A stretch of DNA of 64,000 nt. It comes from Streptomyces caniscabiei (GTDB lineage Bacteria > Actinomycetota > Actinomycetes > Streptomycetales > Streptomycetaceae). Made by a program: the position numbers and the translations under genes. Shown one piece after another: positions 42,582 to 50,130 of the stretch (position 1 is its first letter; each line of letters opens with the position of its first letter). The stretch is from NCBI RefSeq assembly GCF_014930365.1, contig NZ_JABXWI010000002.1:667841-731840 (forward strand), given 5' to 3'. The notes below the pieces were generated by a model that saw only the letters and a program-made list of their open reading frames with translations, was not told where the DNA came from and searched no databases.

Positions 42582-43457
42582 GTGTACGACCCCTCCCAGC
42601 TGCGTACCTTCCTGGCCGTGGCGCAGACACTGAGCTTCACCCAGGCCGCCCGGCGGCTGGGGCTGCGGCAGTCCACGGTCAGCCAGCACGTGCGCCGACT
42701 GGAGGACGCGACCGGGCGGCAGCTGTTCTCCCGGGACACGCACTCCGTGGAGCTGACGGAGGACGGCGAGGCGATGCTCGGCTTCGCCCGGCGGCTGCTG
42801 GAGGTGCACGAGCAGGCGACGGCGTTCTTCACCGGGACCCGGCTGCGCGGACGGCTGCGGTTCGGCGCCTCGGAGGACTTCGTGCTGACCCGGCTCCCGG
42901 AGATCCTGGAGGCCTTCCGGCACGACCATCCCGAGGTGGACCTGGAGCTGACGGTCGAGCTGTCGGGCACGCTGCACGAGCGGCTGGCGGCGGGCAAGCT
43001 CGATCTGGTGCTGGCCAAGCGCCGCCCGGAGGACCCCCGCGGCGAGCCCGTCTGGACGGACCGCCTGGTGTGGATCGGCGCGGAGCGGCTCCGTCTCGAC
43101 GCCGACCGCCCCGTCCCGCTGATCGTCTATCCGCCGCCGGGCATCACCCGCGCCCTGGCCCTGGAGGCGCTGGAGCGCGAGGGCCGCGCCTGGCGGGTCG
43201 CCTGCACCAGCGGCAGCCTCAACGGTCTCATCGCCGCCGCCCGCGCGGGCCTCGGCGTGATGGCGCATTCCCGTCGCCTGGTGCCTCCCGGTCTGGTCCG
43301 GGTCCCGGAGCGGGCCGGGCTGCCGGAACTCGGCGAGGTCGACTTCGTCCTCGTGCACGGCCGGCGTCCGGGTGCGGCGACGAGCGCGGCGGACGCCCTC
43401 GCGGCGGCCATCCTCGCCGGCGGCGACCGGCTCCACGGCCGCGCGCGGGCGGTGTGA
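42582..43457 (+). CDS. LysR-family transcriptional regulator
   Basis: This 291-residue regulator starts at GTG 42582 (VYDPSQLRTFLAVAQTLSFTQ, broken here), which matches the family amino terminus; a GTG nine bases upstream is the only alternative. The HTH is AARRLGLRQSTVSQHVRRLE. The substrate-binding domain spans about residues 88-285 (LRFGASEDFVLTRLPEILEAFR, DLVLAKRR, AARAGLGVMAHSRRLVP). It is divergent from the SBF-like transporter gene (about 140 nt apart), the classical LysR arrangement, so it most likely regulates that transporter in response to its solute. Confidence 0.9.
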   Translation: MYDPSQLRTFLAVAQTLSFTQAARRLGLRQSTVSQHVRRLEDATGRQLFSRDTHSVELTEDGEAMLGFARRLLEVHEQATAFFTGTRLRGRLRFGASEDFVLTRLPEILEAFRHDHPEVDLELTVELSGTLHERLAAGKLDLVLAKRRPEDPRGEPVWTDRLVWIGAERLRLDADRPVPLIVYPPPGITRALALEALEREGRAWRVACTSGSLNGLIAAARAGLGVMAHSRRLVPPGLVRVPERAGLPELGEVDFVLVHGRRPGAATSAADALAAAILAGGDRLHGRARAV

Positions 43458-43732
43458 CGTTCCCAGGAGACGTGAACGAGGCTCACGTTTCCCCAGGCCA
43501 GACCGTGTCCACGAGGACGCGGACGGTGACCGGGGCGTGCGGGTTCGGTGGAGATTGCGGTCCCGAAACTTACTGACGCGTCAGGAATTATGCCGGAGAC
43601 CTCCGCATCTGCGCGTGTTTTCCGGCGCGACCCCCTGCCGCACCTCCCAATGCGCCCCCTCCACAACCCTCCCGCCCGATCTCCCGGTGAGGTAGCTTTC
43701 ACGCGCTGTGCGGAGCGCCACGAGGAGCGGGT

Positions 43733-45559
43733 TTGCGCGAGTTCACCAACCCCCCGTTGGCGTCGGCGCCGCCGGTGGGCGGTCTGGCCGACGTCGTCTT
43801 CGAGTACGCCCAGGAGGACCCGACGTACATCGCGCTCGGCCGCAAGGACGAGCGGGGCGAGTGGCGCGACGTGACCTCCGCCGAGTTCCGTGACGAGGTC
43901 CTCGCGCTGGCGAAGGGCCTGCTGGCCCAGGGCATCCGCTTCGGCGACCGGGTCGCCATCATGTGCCGTACGCGCTACGAGTGGACCCTCTTCGACTACG
44001 CGCTGTGGACCGTCGGCGCCCAGGTCGTCCCCGTCTACCCGACCTCCTCCGCCGAGCAGGTCTTCTGGATGCTCTACGACTCCCAGTGCACCGCGGCCAT
44101 GGTCGAGCACGAGGACCACGCGATGACCATCGCCACGGTCATCGACCGGCTCCCGCAGCTGCGCAGGCTCTGGCAGCTGGACGTGGGCGCGGTGGAGGAG
44201 CTGTACGAGTCGGGGGCGCACCTCGACGACGAGGTGGTGCACCGGCACCGCCGCGCGGTGACCCCCGAGTCGATCGCGACGATCATCTACACCTCCGGCA
44301 CGACGGGGCGCCCCAAGGGCTGTGTCATCTCGCACGCCAACTTCATGGTCGAGGCGGACACGGTCATCGAACGCTGGGCGCCGCTGTTCAAGTCCCGCAA
44401 GGGCGACGAGGCGGCGACGCTGCTGTTCCTGCCGCTCGCGCACGTCTTCGGACGGATGGTGCAGGTCGCGGGCATCCGCGGGAAGGTCAAGTTCGGCCAT
44501 CAGCCGCAGCTCAACGCGGCCGTCCTGCTGCCCGACCTCGCGGCCTTCCGGCCGACGTTCTTCCTCGCGGTGCCGTACATCTTCGAGAAGGTCTTCAACG
44601 CGAGCCGGCGCAAGGCCGAACGCGAGGGCAGGGCCGGGCCGTTCGAGAAGGCCGTCGAGGTCGCCGTGAAGTACGCGGACGCGATGGAGGCGCGGGCCTG
44701 GGGCATCGGTCCGGGCCCGTCGGCGGGGCTGCGGATGCAGCACCAGTTCTTCGACAAGGTCGTCTACGGCAAGATCCGGGAGGCCATGGGCGGCCGGATC
44801 AAGTACGCGATGTCCGGCGGCTCGGCGATGGACCGCCGGCTCGGCCTGTTCTTCGCGGGCGCGGGCGTCCACATCTTCGAGGGGTACGGACTGACGGAGT
44901 GCACGGCGGCCGCGACCGCCAACCCGCCGGAGCGCACCCGGTACGGCACTGTCGGCCAGGCCATCCCCGGCATGACCGTGCACATCGCGGACGACGGCGA
45001 GATCTGGCTGCGCGGCCCCAATGTCTTCCAGGGCTACCTCAACAACCAGAAGGCCACCGACGAGACCCTGCACGACGGCTGGCTCGCCACCGGGGACCTG
45101 GGCTCCCTCGACGAGGACGGCTATCTCACCATCACCGGGCGCAAGAAGGAGATCCTGGTGACCTCGGGCGGCAAGAGCGTCTCGCCCGCGATCCTGGAGG
45201 AGCGGGTGCGCGACCATCCGCTGGTCGCCCAGTGCATCGTCGTGGGCAACGACCGCCCGTACATCGCCGCCCTGGTCACCCTGGACGGGGAGGCCGTCGA
45301 GCACTGGCTGCAGATGCACAACAAGGCGAAGCTGTCGGCGGCCGAGCTGGTGCGCGATCCGGAGCTGGAGACCGAGGTGCGGCGGGCGGTGGTCGCCGCC
45401 AACACCCTGGTCTCACAGGCCGAGTCGATCCGCACGTTCCGGATCCTCGCCCATCAGTTCACCGAGGAGCACGGCCTGCTGACGCCGTCGCTGAAGCTGA
45501 AGCGGAAGGCGATCGAGAAGGCGTACGCCACCGAGGTCGAGGCACTGTACCGGGCGTGA
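43733..45559 (+). CDS. Long-chain acyl-CoA synthetase (AMP-forming)
   Basis: This 608-residue adenylate-forming enzyme starts at TTG 43733, with GAGGAG seven bases upstream. It has the P-loop-like TIIYTSGTTGRPKGC, the FadD15/long-chain AMP-binding pieces FLPLAHVFGRMVQ and MSGGSAMDRRLGLFFAGAG, EGYGLTECTAAATA, YLNNQKATDETLHDGWLATGDLG and ITGRKKEILVTSGGKSVSP, with a carboxy-terminal LKRKAIEKAY catalytic Lys region. It activates a fatty acid to acyl-CoA through acyl-AMP. The TTG start implies lower translation. The 275-nt gap upstream is AT-rich near 43556-43620 and probably holds the promoter. Its 3' end is 22 nt from the convergent lyase-like gene. Confidence 0.92.
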   Translation: MREFTNPPLASAPPVGGLADVVFEYAQEDPTYIALGRKDERGEWRDVTSAEFRDEVLALAKGLLAQGIRFGDRVAIMCRTRYEWTLFDYALWTVGAQVVPVYPTSSAEQVFWMLYDSQCTAAMVEHEDHAMTIATVIDRLPQLRRLWQLDVGAVEELYESGAHLDDEVVHRHRRAVTPESIATIIYTSGTTGRPKGCVISHANFMVEADTVIERWAPLFKSRKGDEAATLLFLPLAHVFGRMVQVAGIRGKVKFGHQPQLNAAVLLPDLAAFRPTFFLAVPYIFEKVFNASRRKAEREGRAGPFEKAVEVAVKYADAMEARAWGIGPGPSAGLRMQHQFFDKVVYGKIREAMGGRIKYAMSGGSAMDRRLGLFFAGAGVHIFEGYGLTECTAAATANPPERTRYGTVGQAIPGMTVHIADDGEIWLRGPNVFQGYLNNQKATDETLHDGWLATGDLGSLDEDGYLTITGRKKEILVTSGGKSVSPAILEERVRDHPLVAQCIVVGNDRPYIAALVTLDGEAVEHWLQMHNKAKLSAAELVRDPELETEVRRAVVAANTLVSQAESIRTFRILAHQFTEEHGLLTPSLKLKRKAIEKAYATEVEALYRA

Positions 45560-45581
45560 GCCCGCTCAACCGCCAGGTCGG

Positions 45582-46364
45582 TCAGACCAGTTGGTAGCCC
45601 CGCATGTTCCGCAGCAGCAGATGGCAGTTCTGCAGGGAACCCGACGTGTCGCCCAGCGAGCGGTAGATGCCCCACTTGGGGCGCAGCCGGTCCGCGAGGA
45701 AGGTGTCGACGCCGGTGCGCGAGACGTCGATGAGCGTGGTCGAGCCCTTCTTGAGGATCCAGCGCACCGAACCGGCCGAGCCGTTGCCGACCTTGACCTG
45801 GAAGTCGACGTCGACCCAGGAGTTGTGCAGGGGCGCCAGATCGGTGCGGCCGACGAGGATGTCGTCGATCGGCAGCTTCAGTTCGATGGTCTGGGCGCCG
45901 TTCACCCGGCGCAGTGACTGCACGACCAGGGGCGAGGTGCCGGCTCCCGGCTGCTTCATCTGCATGATGTGCGTGAAGCTGGTGGTGGCCTTCAGCGAGG
46001 TCGGGATGTACATCTGGTAGGTGACGCGCCAGGTCTGCCCCTCGGTCCAGCGCAGGAAGCCGCTGCCGGTCCGCAGCCCGGTGACCTCGTGGCGCTGGCG
46101 GTCGGTGGAGGTGTCCCGGTCGACGGTGTGCATGTCGAACCGCCAGGTGTCGCCGGTCGCGCGGATGTGCGGCGCGGCGGAGGTGTGGGAGTCGGCGCGG
46201 TCGTCCTCGAGGGTCTCGAAGGCGCGCAGTCCGTCGGCGCTCGCCGAGGGGGACCACTTCAACTGCCAGGTGGCGGCGTGCGCGGCGGGGGCCGGCAGTC
46301 CGACGGCGGCCGCCGCGGCGCCGCCGAGCGCGGCACCGAGGACGTTCCTTCGGGTGGGGGTCAT
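45582..46364 (-). CDS. Tat-exported polysaccharide lyase-like protein
   Basis: This 260-residue protein has a twin-arginine signal (TPTRRNVLGAALGGAAAAAV, cleavage near AHAATW). The mature part is a concanavalin-like beta sandwich: LRAFETLEDDRADSHT, HIRATGDTWRFDMHTVDRDT, RQRHEVTGL, WRVTYQMYIP, FTHIMQMKQPGAG, WVDVDFQVKVGNG and WGIYRSLGDTSGSLQN. This order of strands resembles family 20-type or similar jelly-roll polysaccharide lyases; Arg/His/Gln in RQRHEV and HIMQMKQP are candidate active-site residues. ATG 46364 is used though the Shine-Dalgarno is weak. It is divergent from the aldo/keto reductase. Confidence 0.78.
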   Translation of the reverse strand: MTPTRRNVLGAALGGAAAAAVGLPAPAAHAATWQLKWSPSASADGLRAFETLEDDRADSHTSAAPHIRATGDTWRFDMHTVDRDTSTDRQRHEVTGLRTGSGFLRWTEGQTWRVTYQMYIPTSLKATTSFTHIMQMKQPGAGTSPLVVQSLRRVNGAQTIELKLPIDDILVGRTDLAPLHNSWVDVDFQVKVGNGSAGSVRWILKKGSTTLIDVSRTGVDTFLADRLRPKWGIYRSLGDTSGSLQNCHLLLRNMRGYQLV

Positions 46365-46448
46365 GAGCCATCCATTCACGTATGTGATTACCATTCACCG
46401 ACGTGCGCTACAGCTACGACAGGTTCCTCGCGTGACCGTGTCCGGTCA

Positions 46449-46462
46449 ATGGTCCAGACCGA
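46449..46462. promoter_or_regulatory. DasR-like operator candidate
   Basis: ATGGTCCAGACCGA contains GGTC-CA-GACC, close to the DasR (GntR) consensus TGGTCTAGACCA. It lies in the 232-nt region between the divergent lyase-like and aldo/keto reductase genes. Confidence 0.4.
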
Positions 46463-46596
46463 TACGCTGGAACCACCGGATCCATTTCCGGCCAATCTGC
46501 GATTCGGGGTGCGAGCGAGCCGCTCAGGAATGCATCGCACGCCGTGATCGTTGACGATGGGAAGTACCACCCGACGACTTAAAGGATCGAGAGCTC

Positions 46597-47433
46597 GTGA
46601 GCAGCAAGGTCCCCCCGATCATCCTGAACAACGGCGTCGAGATGCCCCAGCTGGGCTTCGGCGTGTGGCAGGTGCCGGACGACGAGGCCGAGCAGGCGGT
46701 CACCACCGCGCTGGAGGCCGGCTACCGGAGCATCGACACCGCCGCGATCTACGGAAACGAGAAGGGCACCGGCAAGGCGCTCGCCAAGGCCGGCGTCGCC
46801 CGCAAGGACCTCTTCGTCACCACCAAGCTCTGGAACAGCGACCAGGGCTACGACTCCACCCTGCGCGCCTTCGACGAGTCCCTGGACAAGCTCGGCCTCG
46901 AGTACGTGGATCTGTATCTGATCCACTGGCCGCTGCCGGCCCGGGGCACCTTCGTCGACACCTTCAAGGCGTTCGAGAAGCTCTACGCCGACGGCCGCGC
47001 GAAGGCGATCGGTGTCTCCAACTTCCTTCCGGAGCACCTGGAGACGCTGATCGAGGCCACCAACGTCATCCCGGCCGTCAACCAGATCGAGCTGCACCCG
47101 CACCTCCAGCAGCTCGCCGCCCGGGAGTACCACGCGGAGCAGGGCATCGCCACCGAGGCCTGGTCGCCGCTCGGCCAGGGCAAGGGGCTCCTGGAGGTCC
47201 CGGCGATCATCGCGATCGCGCAGAAGCACGGCCGCACCCCCGCCCAGGTGGTGCTGCGCTGGCACCTCCAGCTGGGCAACGTGGTCATCCCCAAGTCCGT
47301 GACCCCGTCCCGCATCAAGGAGAACATCGAGGTCTTCGACTTCTCCCTGGACACCGAGGACATCGCCGCGATCAGCGCGCTGAACGAGGACCGCCGTATC
47401 GGCCCGGACCCGGCCACGTTCAACCAGGCCTGA
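46597..47433 (+). CDS. Aldo/keto reductase
   Basis: This 278-residue NADPH-dependent reductase has the full catalytic tetrad Asp47 and Tyr52 (SIDTAAIYGNE), Lys77 (VTTKLWN) and His110 (LYLIHWPL). The NADP site is at VVIPKSVTPSRIKEN. The GTG start at 46597 follows AAGGA; the amino terminus (VPPIILNNGVEMPQLGFGVW) is that of the prokaryotic AKR5/2,5-diketo-gluconate reductase group. A 15-bp terminator follows. Possible substrates are 2,5-diketo-D-gluconate, methylglyoxal or other aldehydes. Confidence 0.92.
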   Translation: MSSKVPPIILNNGVEMPQLGFGVWQVPDDEAEQAVTTALEAGYRSIDTAAIYGNEKGTGKALAKAGVARKDLFVTTKLWNSDQGYDSTLRAFDESLDKLGLEYVDLYLIHWPLPARGTFVDTFKAFEKLYADGRAKAIGVSNFLPEHLETLIEATNVIPAVNQIELHPHLQQLAAREYHAEQGIATEAWSPLGQGKGLLEVPAIIAIAQKHGRTPAQVVLRWHLQLGNVVIPKSVTPSRIKENIEVFDFSLDTEDIAAISALNEDRRIGPDPATFNQA

Positions 47434-47441
47434 GGCAGGCC

Positions 47442-47480
47442 ACGAGACCGCCGTCGGAAGCCGTTCGACGGCGGTCTCGT
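47442..47480. terminator. Bidirectional terminator
   Basis: Two 15-nt arms (47442-47456 and 47466-47480) are perfect reverse complements with a 9-nt loop. They lie between the convergent stops at 47433 and 47486. Confidence 0.9.
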
Positions 47481-47485
47481 CGCGC

Positions 47486-48187
47486 TCAGACCGGCTGCCC
47501 GATCGGCCGTACGACCACGGTGTTGATGTCGACCCCGACCGGCTGGCGGATCGCCCAGACCACGGAGTCGGCGATCTGGTCGGCGGTCAGCAGGTGCCCG
47601 GGCGGCAGGCTGCCGTAGCTGTCCCAGAACGGGGTCTCCACCCGGCCGGGCGCGATCAGCGTGACCCCCACCCCCCACTCGGTGACCTGCCGCCGTGTGT
47701 TCTCGGCGAGCCCGGTGACCGCCCACTTGGTGGCCCCGTAGATGTTGCCGGGCCCGTGGATGAACCCGGCGACGCTGCCGACCAGCATGATCCGGCCCCG
47801 GGTCTCCTTGAGGGCGTCGATGGACGCCCGGATCAGCAGGGCGGGTCCGAGCACATTGGTCAGCACCATCTCCGGCCAGCCGGCCGGATCGCCCTCGGCG
47901 ACGGTGTCGTGAGTGCCGAAGCCGGCGTTGGCGAGGACGGTGTCGATCCGCCCGAACTCCTTCAGCGTGGCGTCCACCGCCGCCTGTACGTCCGCGTACT
48001 CGGCCGCGTGCCCCGGCAGGGTCAACAGCCCCTTGGGATCGCCGAGTTCGGCCGCGAACGCCCGCAGCCGCTCGGCGTCGCGGCCGGTGACGGCCACCCG
48101 GTGGCCGAGGTCGTGAAGCTGCCGGGCGACGGCGGCCCCGATACCGCTGGATCCGCCGGTGATGAGTGCCACTGGTGCGTCGGTCAT
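47486..48187 (-). CDS. Short-chain dehydrogenase/reductase (SDR)
   Basis: This 233-residue classical SDR shows LITGGSSGIGAAVA (cofactor loop, residues 9-22), VLANAGFG and the Ser-Tyr-Lys triad in IMLVGSVAG and IYGATKWAV. ATG 48187 follows AGGGGGA; the extra 16 codons upstream are not needed. Basic residues (VTGRDAERL) suggest NADP preference. Its promoter region contains a MerR-type element, so expression is probably inducible. A convergent aldo/keto reductase is separated from it by a shared terminator. Confidence 0.91.
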   Translation of the reverse strand: MTDAPVALITGGSSGIGAAVARQLHDLGHRVAVTGRDAERLRAFAAELGDPKGLLTLPGHAAEYADVQAAVDATLKEFGRIDTVLANAGFGTHDTVAEGDPAGWPEMVLTNVLGPALLIRASIDALKETRGRIMLVGSVAGFIHGPGNIYGATKWAVTGLAENTRRQVTEWGVGVTLIAPGRVETPFWDSYGSLPPGHLLTADQIADSVVWAIRQPVGVDINTVVVRPIGQPV

Positions 48188-48208
48188 GGAAATCCCCCTG
48201 TGGTTCCG

Positions 48209-48233
48209 GTCGGCCGGAGGGGCTCCGGCCGAC
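48209..48233 (-). terminator. Hairpin after the His-rich methyltransferase gene
   Basis: Two 10-nt arms (48209-48218 and 48224-48233) are perfect reverse complements with loop GGGGC. It lies in the leader of the SDR gene and about 80 nt after the methyltransferase stop, so it could terminate the latter or attenuate the former. Confidence 0.5.
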
Positions 48234-48239
48234 ATGCGG

Positions 48240-48270
48240 AGTCCACCACTTGAAGCGCTCTCGAAGTCAA
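48240..48270 (-). promoter_or_regulatory. MerR-type promoter of the SDR gene
   Basis: On the minus strand TTGACT (48270-48265) and TGGACT (48245-48240) are separated by 19 nt. The imperfect dyad ACTTCGAGAG/CGCTTCAAGT occupies the spacer. The overlong spacer with a dyad is the mark of MerR-activated promoters. No merR gene is in the window. Confidence 0.65.
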
Positions 48271-48312
48271 GCGCCGCCGTGTCGGGGGGACTTCGCCGGA
48301 CGGCCCGGCTCG

Positions 48313-49248
48313 TCAGCGCCGGGCGACGTGCACCGTCTGGGCCGCGAGGACGAACAGGTCCGTGCGGTGGTGCAGGCTCGCCTTGTCGTCGGGGTCGAGG
48401 AGGCGGTCCACCGTCGCGAGGTCGGCGGCGTCGAGGAAGTCCGCGAGCGTGCCCCGGGCGCGCTGGAACTGGCCCACGGCGTACGTGCGGGCGGCGTCGG
48501 AGACCGGGGCCGGGAGGTCCAGCAGGAAGGTGCGGGACGTGGCGTCACGCAGGCCCACAGCGGTGAGGAGCCCCGGCCAGTCCTCGGTCTCCGGGACGCT
48601 GCCGGGCACCGAGGTCCGCATCCTCTCGGTGAACCACCGGTCCTCCGCGGCGTCGATCCGGGACTGCAGCCCGGGGCGGCCGATGCCGAGGTCACGTGGC
48701 AGGAACCGGCTGGGCAGCCCGCCCTCCACGATGGCCAACGTGCCGCCGGGCGCCAGGCGTTCGGCGAAGGCGGCGAGGGCGGCGCGCTGGTCGCCGAGGT
48801 GGTGCAGGCTGCGGCTGGCCCACATCAGGTCGGCCGGGTAGTCCAAGTCGCTCAGCCCGTCCGGCAGTTCGGCCTCCAGGGTGTCGAACCGGTCGGTGAG
48901 GCCCAGCTCTTCCGCACGGGCCCGCGCCCGCTCCAGCAGGGGCCCGGAGCCGTCCAGTGCGACGACCCGGGCGCCGCGGAACGTCTCGGCCAGCAGACAG
49001 CTCACCACCCCCGGGCCGCTGCCGACGTCGACGACCAGGCCCGGCTCGGGCTGTCGTGCGGCGAGCCACGCGGCGGCCTGCCGGTTCAGGGGCGCGAACA
49101 GTTCCGCCTGCCCCTCCAGATGTCCGGCCAGCTCGGCCCAGTCGAGGTCGGTGTGATGGCCGGGGCCGTGACCGGGGCCGTGGCCGTGGTCGGGGCCGTG
49201 GCCGTGTCCGTGCTGGTGCGGGTCCTGGCCGTGGTGGTGCTGTCCCAT
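48313..49248 (-). CDS. SAM-dependent methyltransferase with His-rich amino terminus
   Basis: This 311-residue class I methyltransferase has motif I as LVVDVGSGPGVV (about residues 71-82), ALDGSG (acidic loop), LMWASRSLHHLG and GGTLAIVEGGLP. The first 32 residues contain 12 histidines, mostly as His-Gly repeats, after which the ordinary fold begins (DWAELAGHLEGQAELFAPLN). This tail could bind Zn, Ni or another metal, suggesting metal sensing, storage or an unusual linker. ATG 49248 is preceded by a weak Shine-Dalgarno. Substrate is unknown. It follows the reductase gene at 49.9 kb on the same strand after a 104-nt gap. Confidence 0.86.
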   Translation of the reverse strand: MGQHHHGQDPHQHGHGHGPDHGHGPGHGPGHHTDLDWAELAGHLEGQAELFAPLNRQAAAWLAARQPEPGLVVDVGSGPGVVSCLLAETFRGARVVALDGSGPLLERARARAEELGLTDRFDTLEAELPDGLSDLDYPADLMWASRSLHHLGDQRAALAAFAERLAPGGTLAIVEGGLPSRFLPRDLGIGRPGLQSRIDAAEDRWFTERMRTSVPGSVPETEDWPGLLTAVGLRDATSRTFLLDLPAPVSDAARTYAVGQFQRARGTLADFLDAADLATVDRLLDPDDKASLHHRTDLFVLAAQTVHVARR

Positions 49249-49352
49249 GACGGTGAGCCTCTCTTCCGGGTGCCGTCAGCCTGCTCCGACACACCGGACG
49301 ACCGCCACTCCTCTTGCGGTATCGGCAAATCGCCTGTGCCGATTCAGCCCGC

Positions 49353-49949
49353 TCAGCCCTGCTCCGCCGGCCGGTACACACAGACGTTCGCGCCCGTGCC
49401 GCTGGTGGTCGTGGAGACCAGTTCCAGGGTGTGTCTGGCGCCGCCACCCGGGAAGATCGTCTTTCCGCCGCCGAGGAGGACCGGCATGACGATGAGGACC
49501 AGCTCGTCGACGAGTCCCTCCGCGAGGAGGGTGCGGGCGAGGGTCGCGCTGCCCATGACCAGCAGATCGCCTCCCTCGGCCGCGCGGAGCGCCCGAATCC
49601 CCGCGAGCGCCTCCGCCCCCGGGACGAGCACACTGTTGTCCCAGGTGAGGTCGGCTTCGGTGAGCGTCGTGGACACCACGTACTTGCGGATGGAGTTCAT
49701 CCGGTCGGCGAAGGGATCGCCCGCACGGTCGGGCCACGCGCCGGCCATGGCCTTCCAGGTGCGGCGGCCGTACAGCAGGGCGTCGGCCTTCTCCAGCGCG
49801 GCGTCCCAGGCGCCGCCCACGACCTCCGGGTCGAAGAACGGGTGGGTCCAGCCGCCGTGGGCGAACCCGCCCTCGGTGTCCTCGTCGGCACCGCCGGGCG
49901 CCTGCACGACACCGTCCAGGCTCATGAACTCGCAGATCACGATGCGCAT
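49353..49949 (-). CDS. RibD carboxy-terminal/dihydrofolate reductase-like protein
   Basis: This 198-residue protein has the DHFR/RibD-C fold: MRIVICEFMSLDGVVQAPG at the start, ALLYGRRTWKAMAGAWP, RKYVVSTTL, DNSVLVPG, LLVMGSATLARTLLAEGLVDELVLIVMPVLLGGGKTIF and NVCVYRP at the end. Such stand-alone proteins are NADPH-dependent reductases of unknown natural substrate and are common in actinobacteria. The ATG at 49949 is preceded by GAGAA. A gap of about 180 nt separates it from the GH6 gene end and contains no gene. Confidence 0.88.
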   Translation of the reverse strand: MRIVICEFMSLDGVVQAPGGADEDTEGGFAHGGWTHPFFDPEVVGGAWDAALEKADALLYGRRTWKAMAGAWPDRAGDPFADRMNSIRKYVVSTTLTEADLTWDNSVLVPGAEALAGIRALRAAEGGDLLVMGSATLARTLLAEGLVDELVLIVMPVLLGGGKTIFPGGGARHTLELVSTTTSGTGANVCVYRPAEQG

Positions 49950-50130
49950 GGGGTTCTCTTCTCTCGTACCGTCACGGGCTTACGGCGAGGGAGACCGCCG
50001 CGCCGCCCGGAACTCATCGCATCCACCCACCTCCCTCATCGTGACGTGGCTCACACGGACGTGCCACCGGTCCGCCAGGGGGTGGGGGAAGCGTGACTGA
50101 CCCCTGACGGACCGGTTCATGGGAGCGGAC

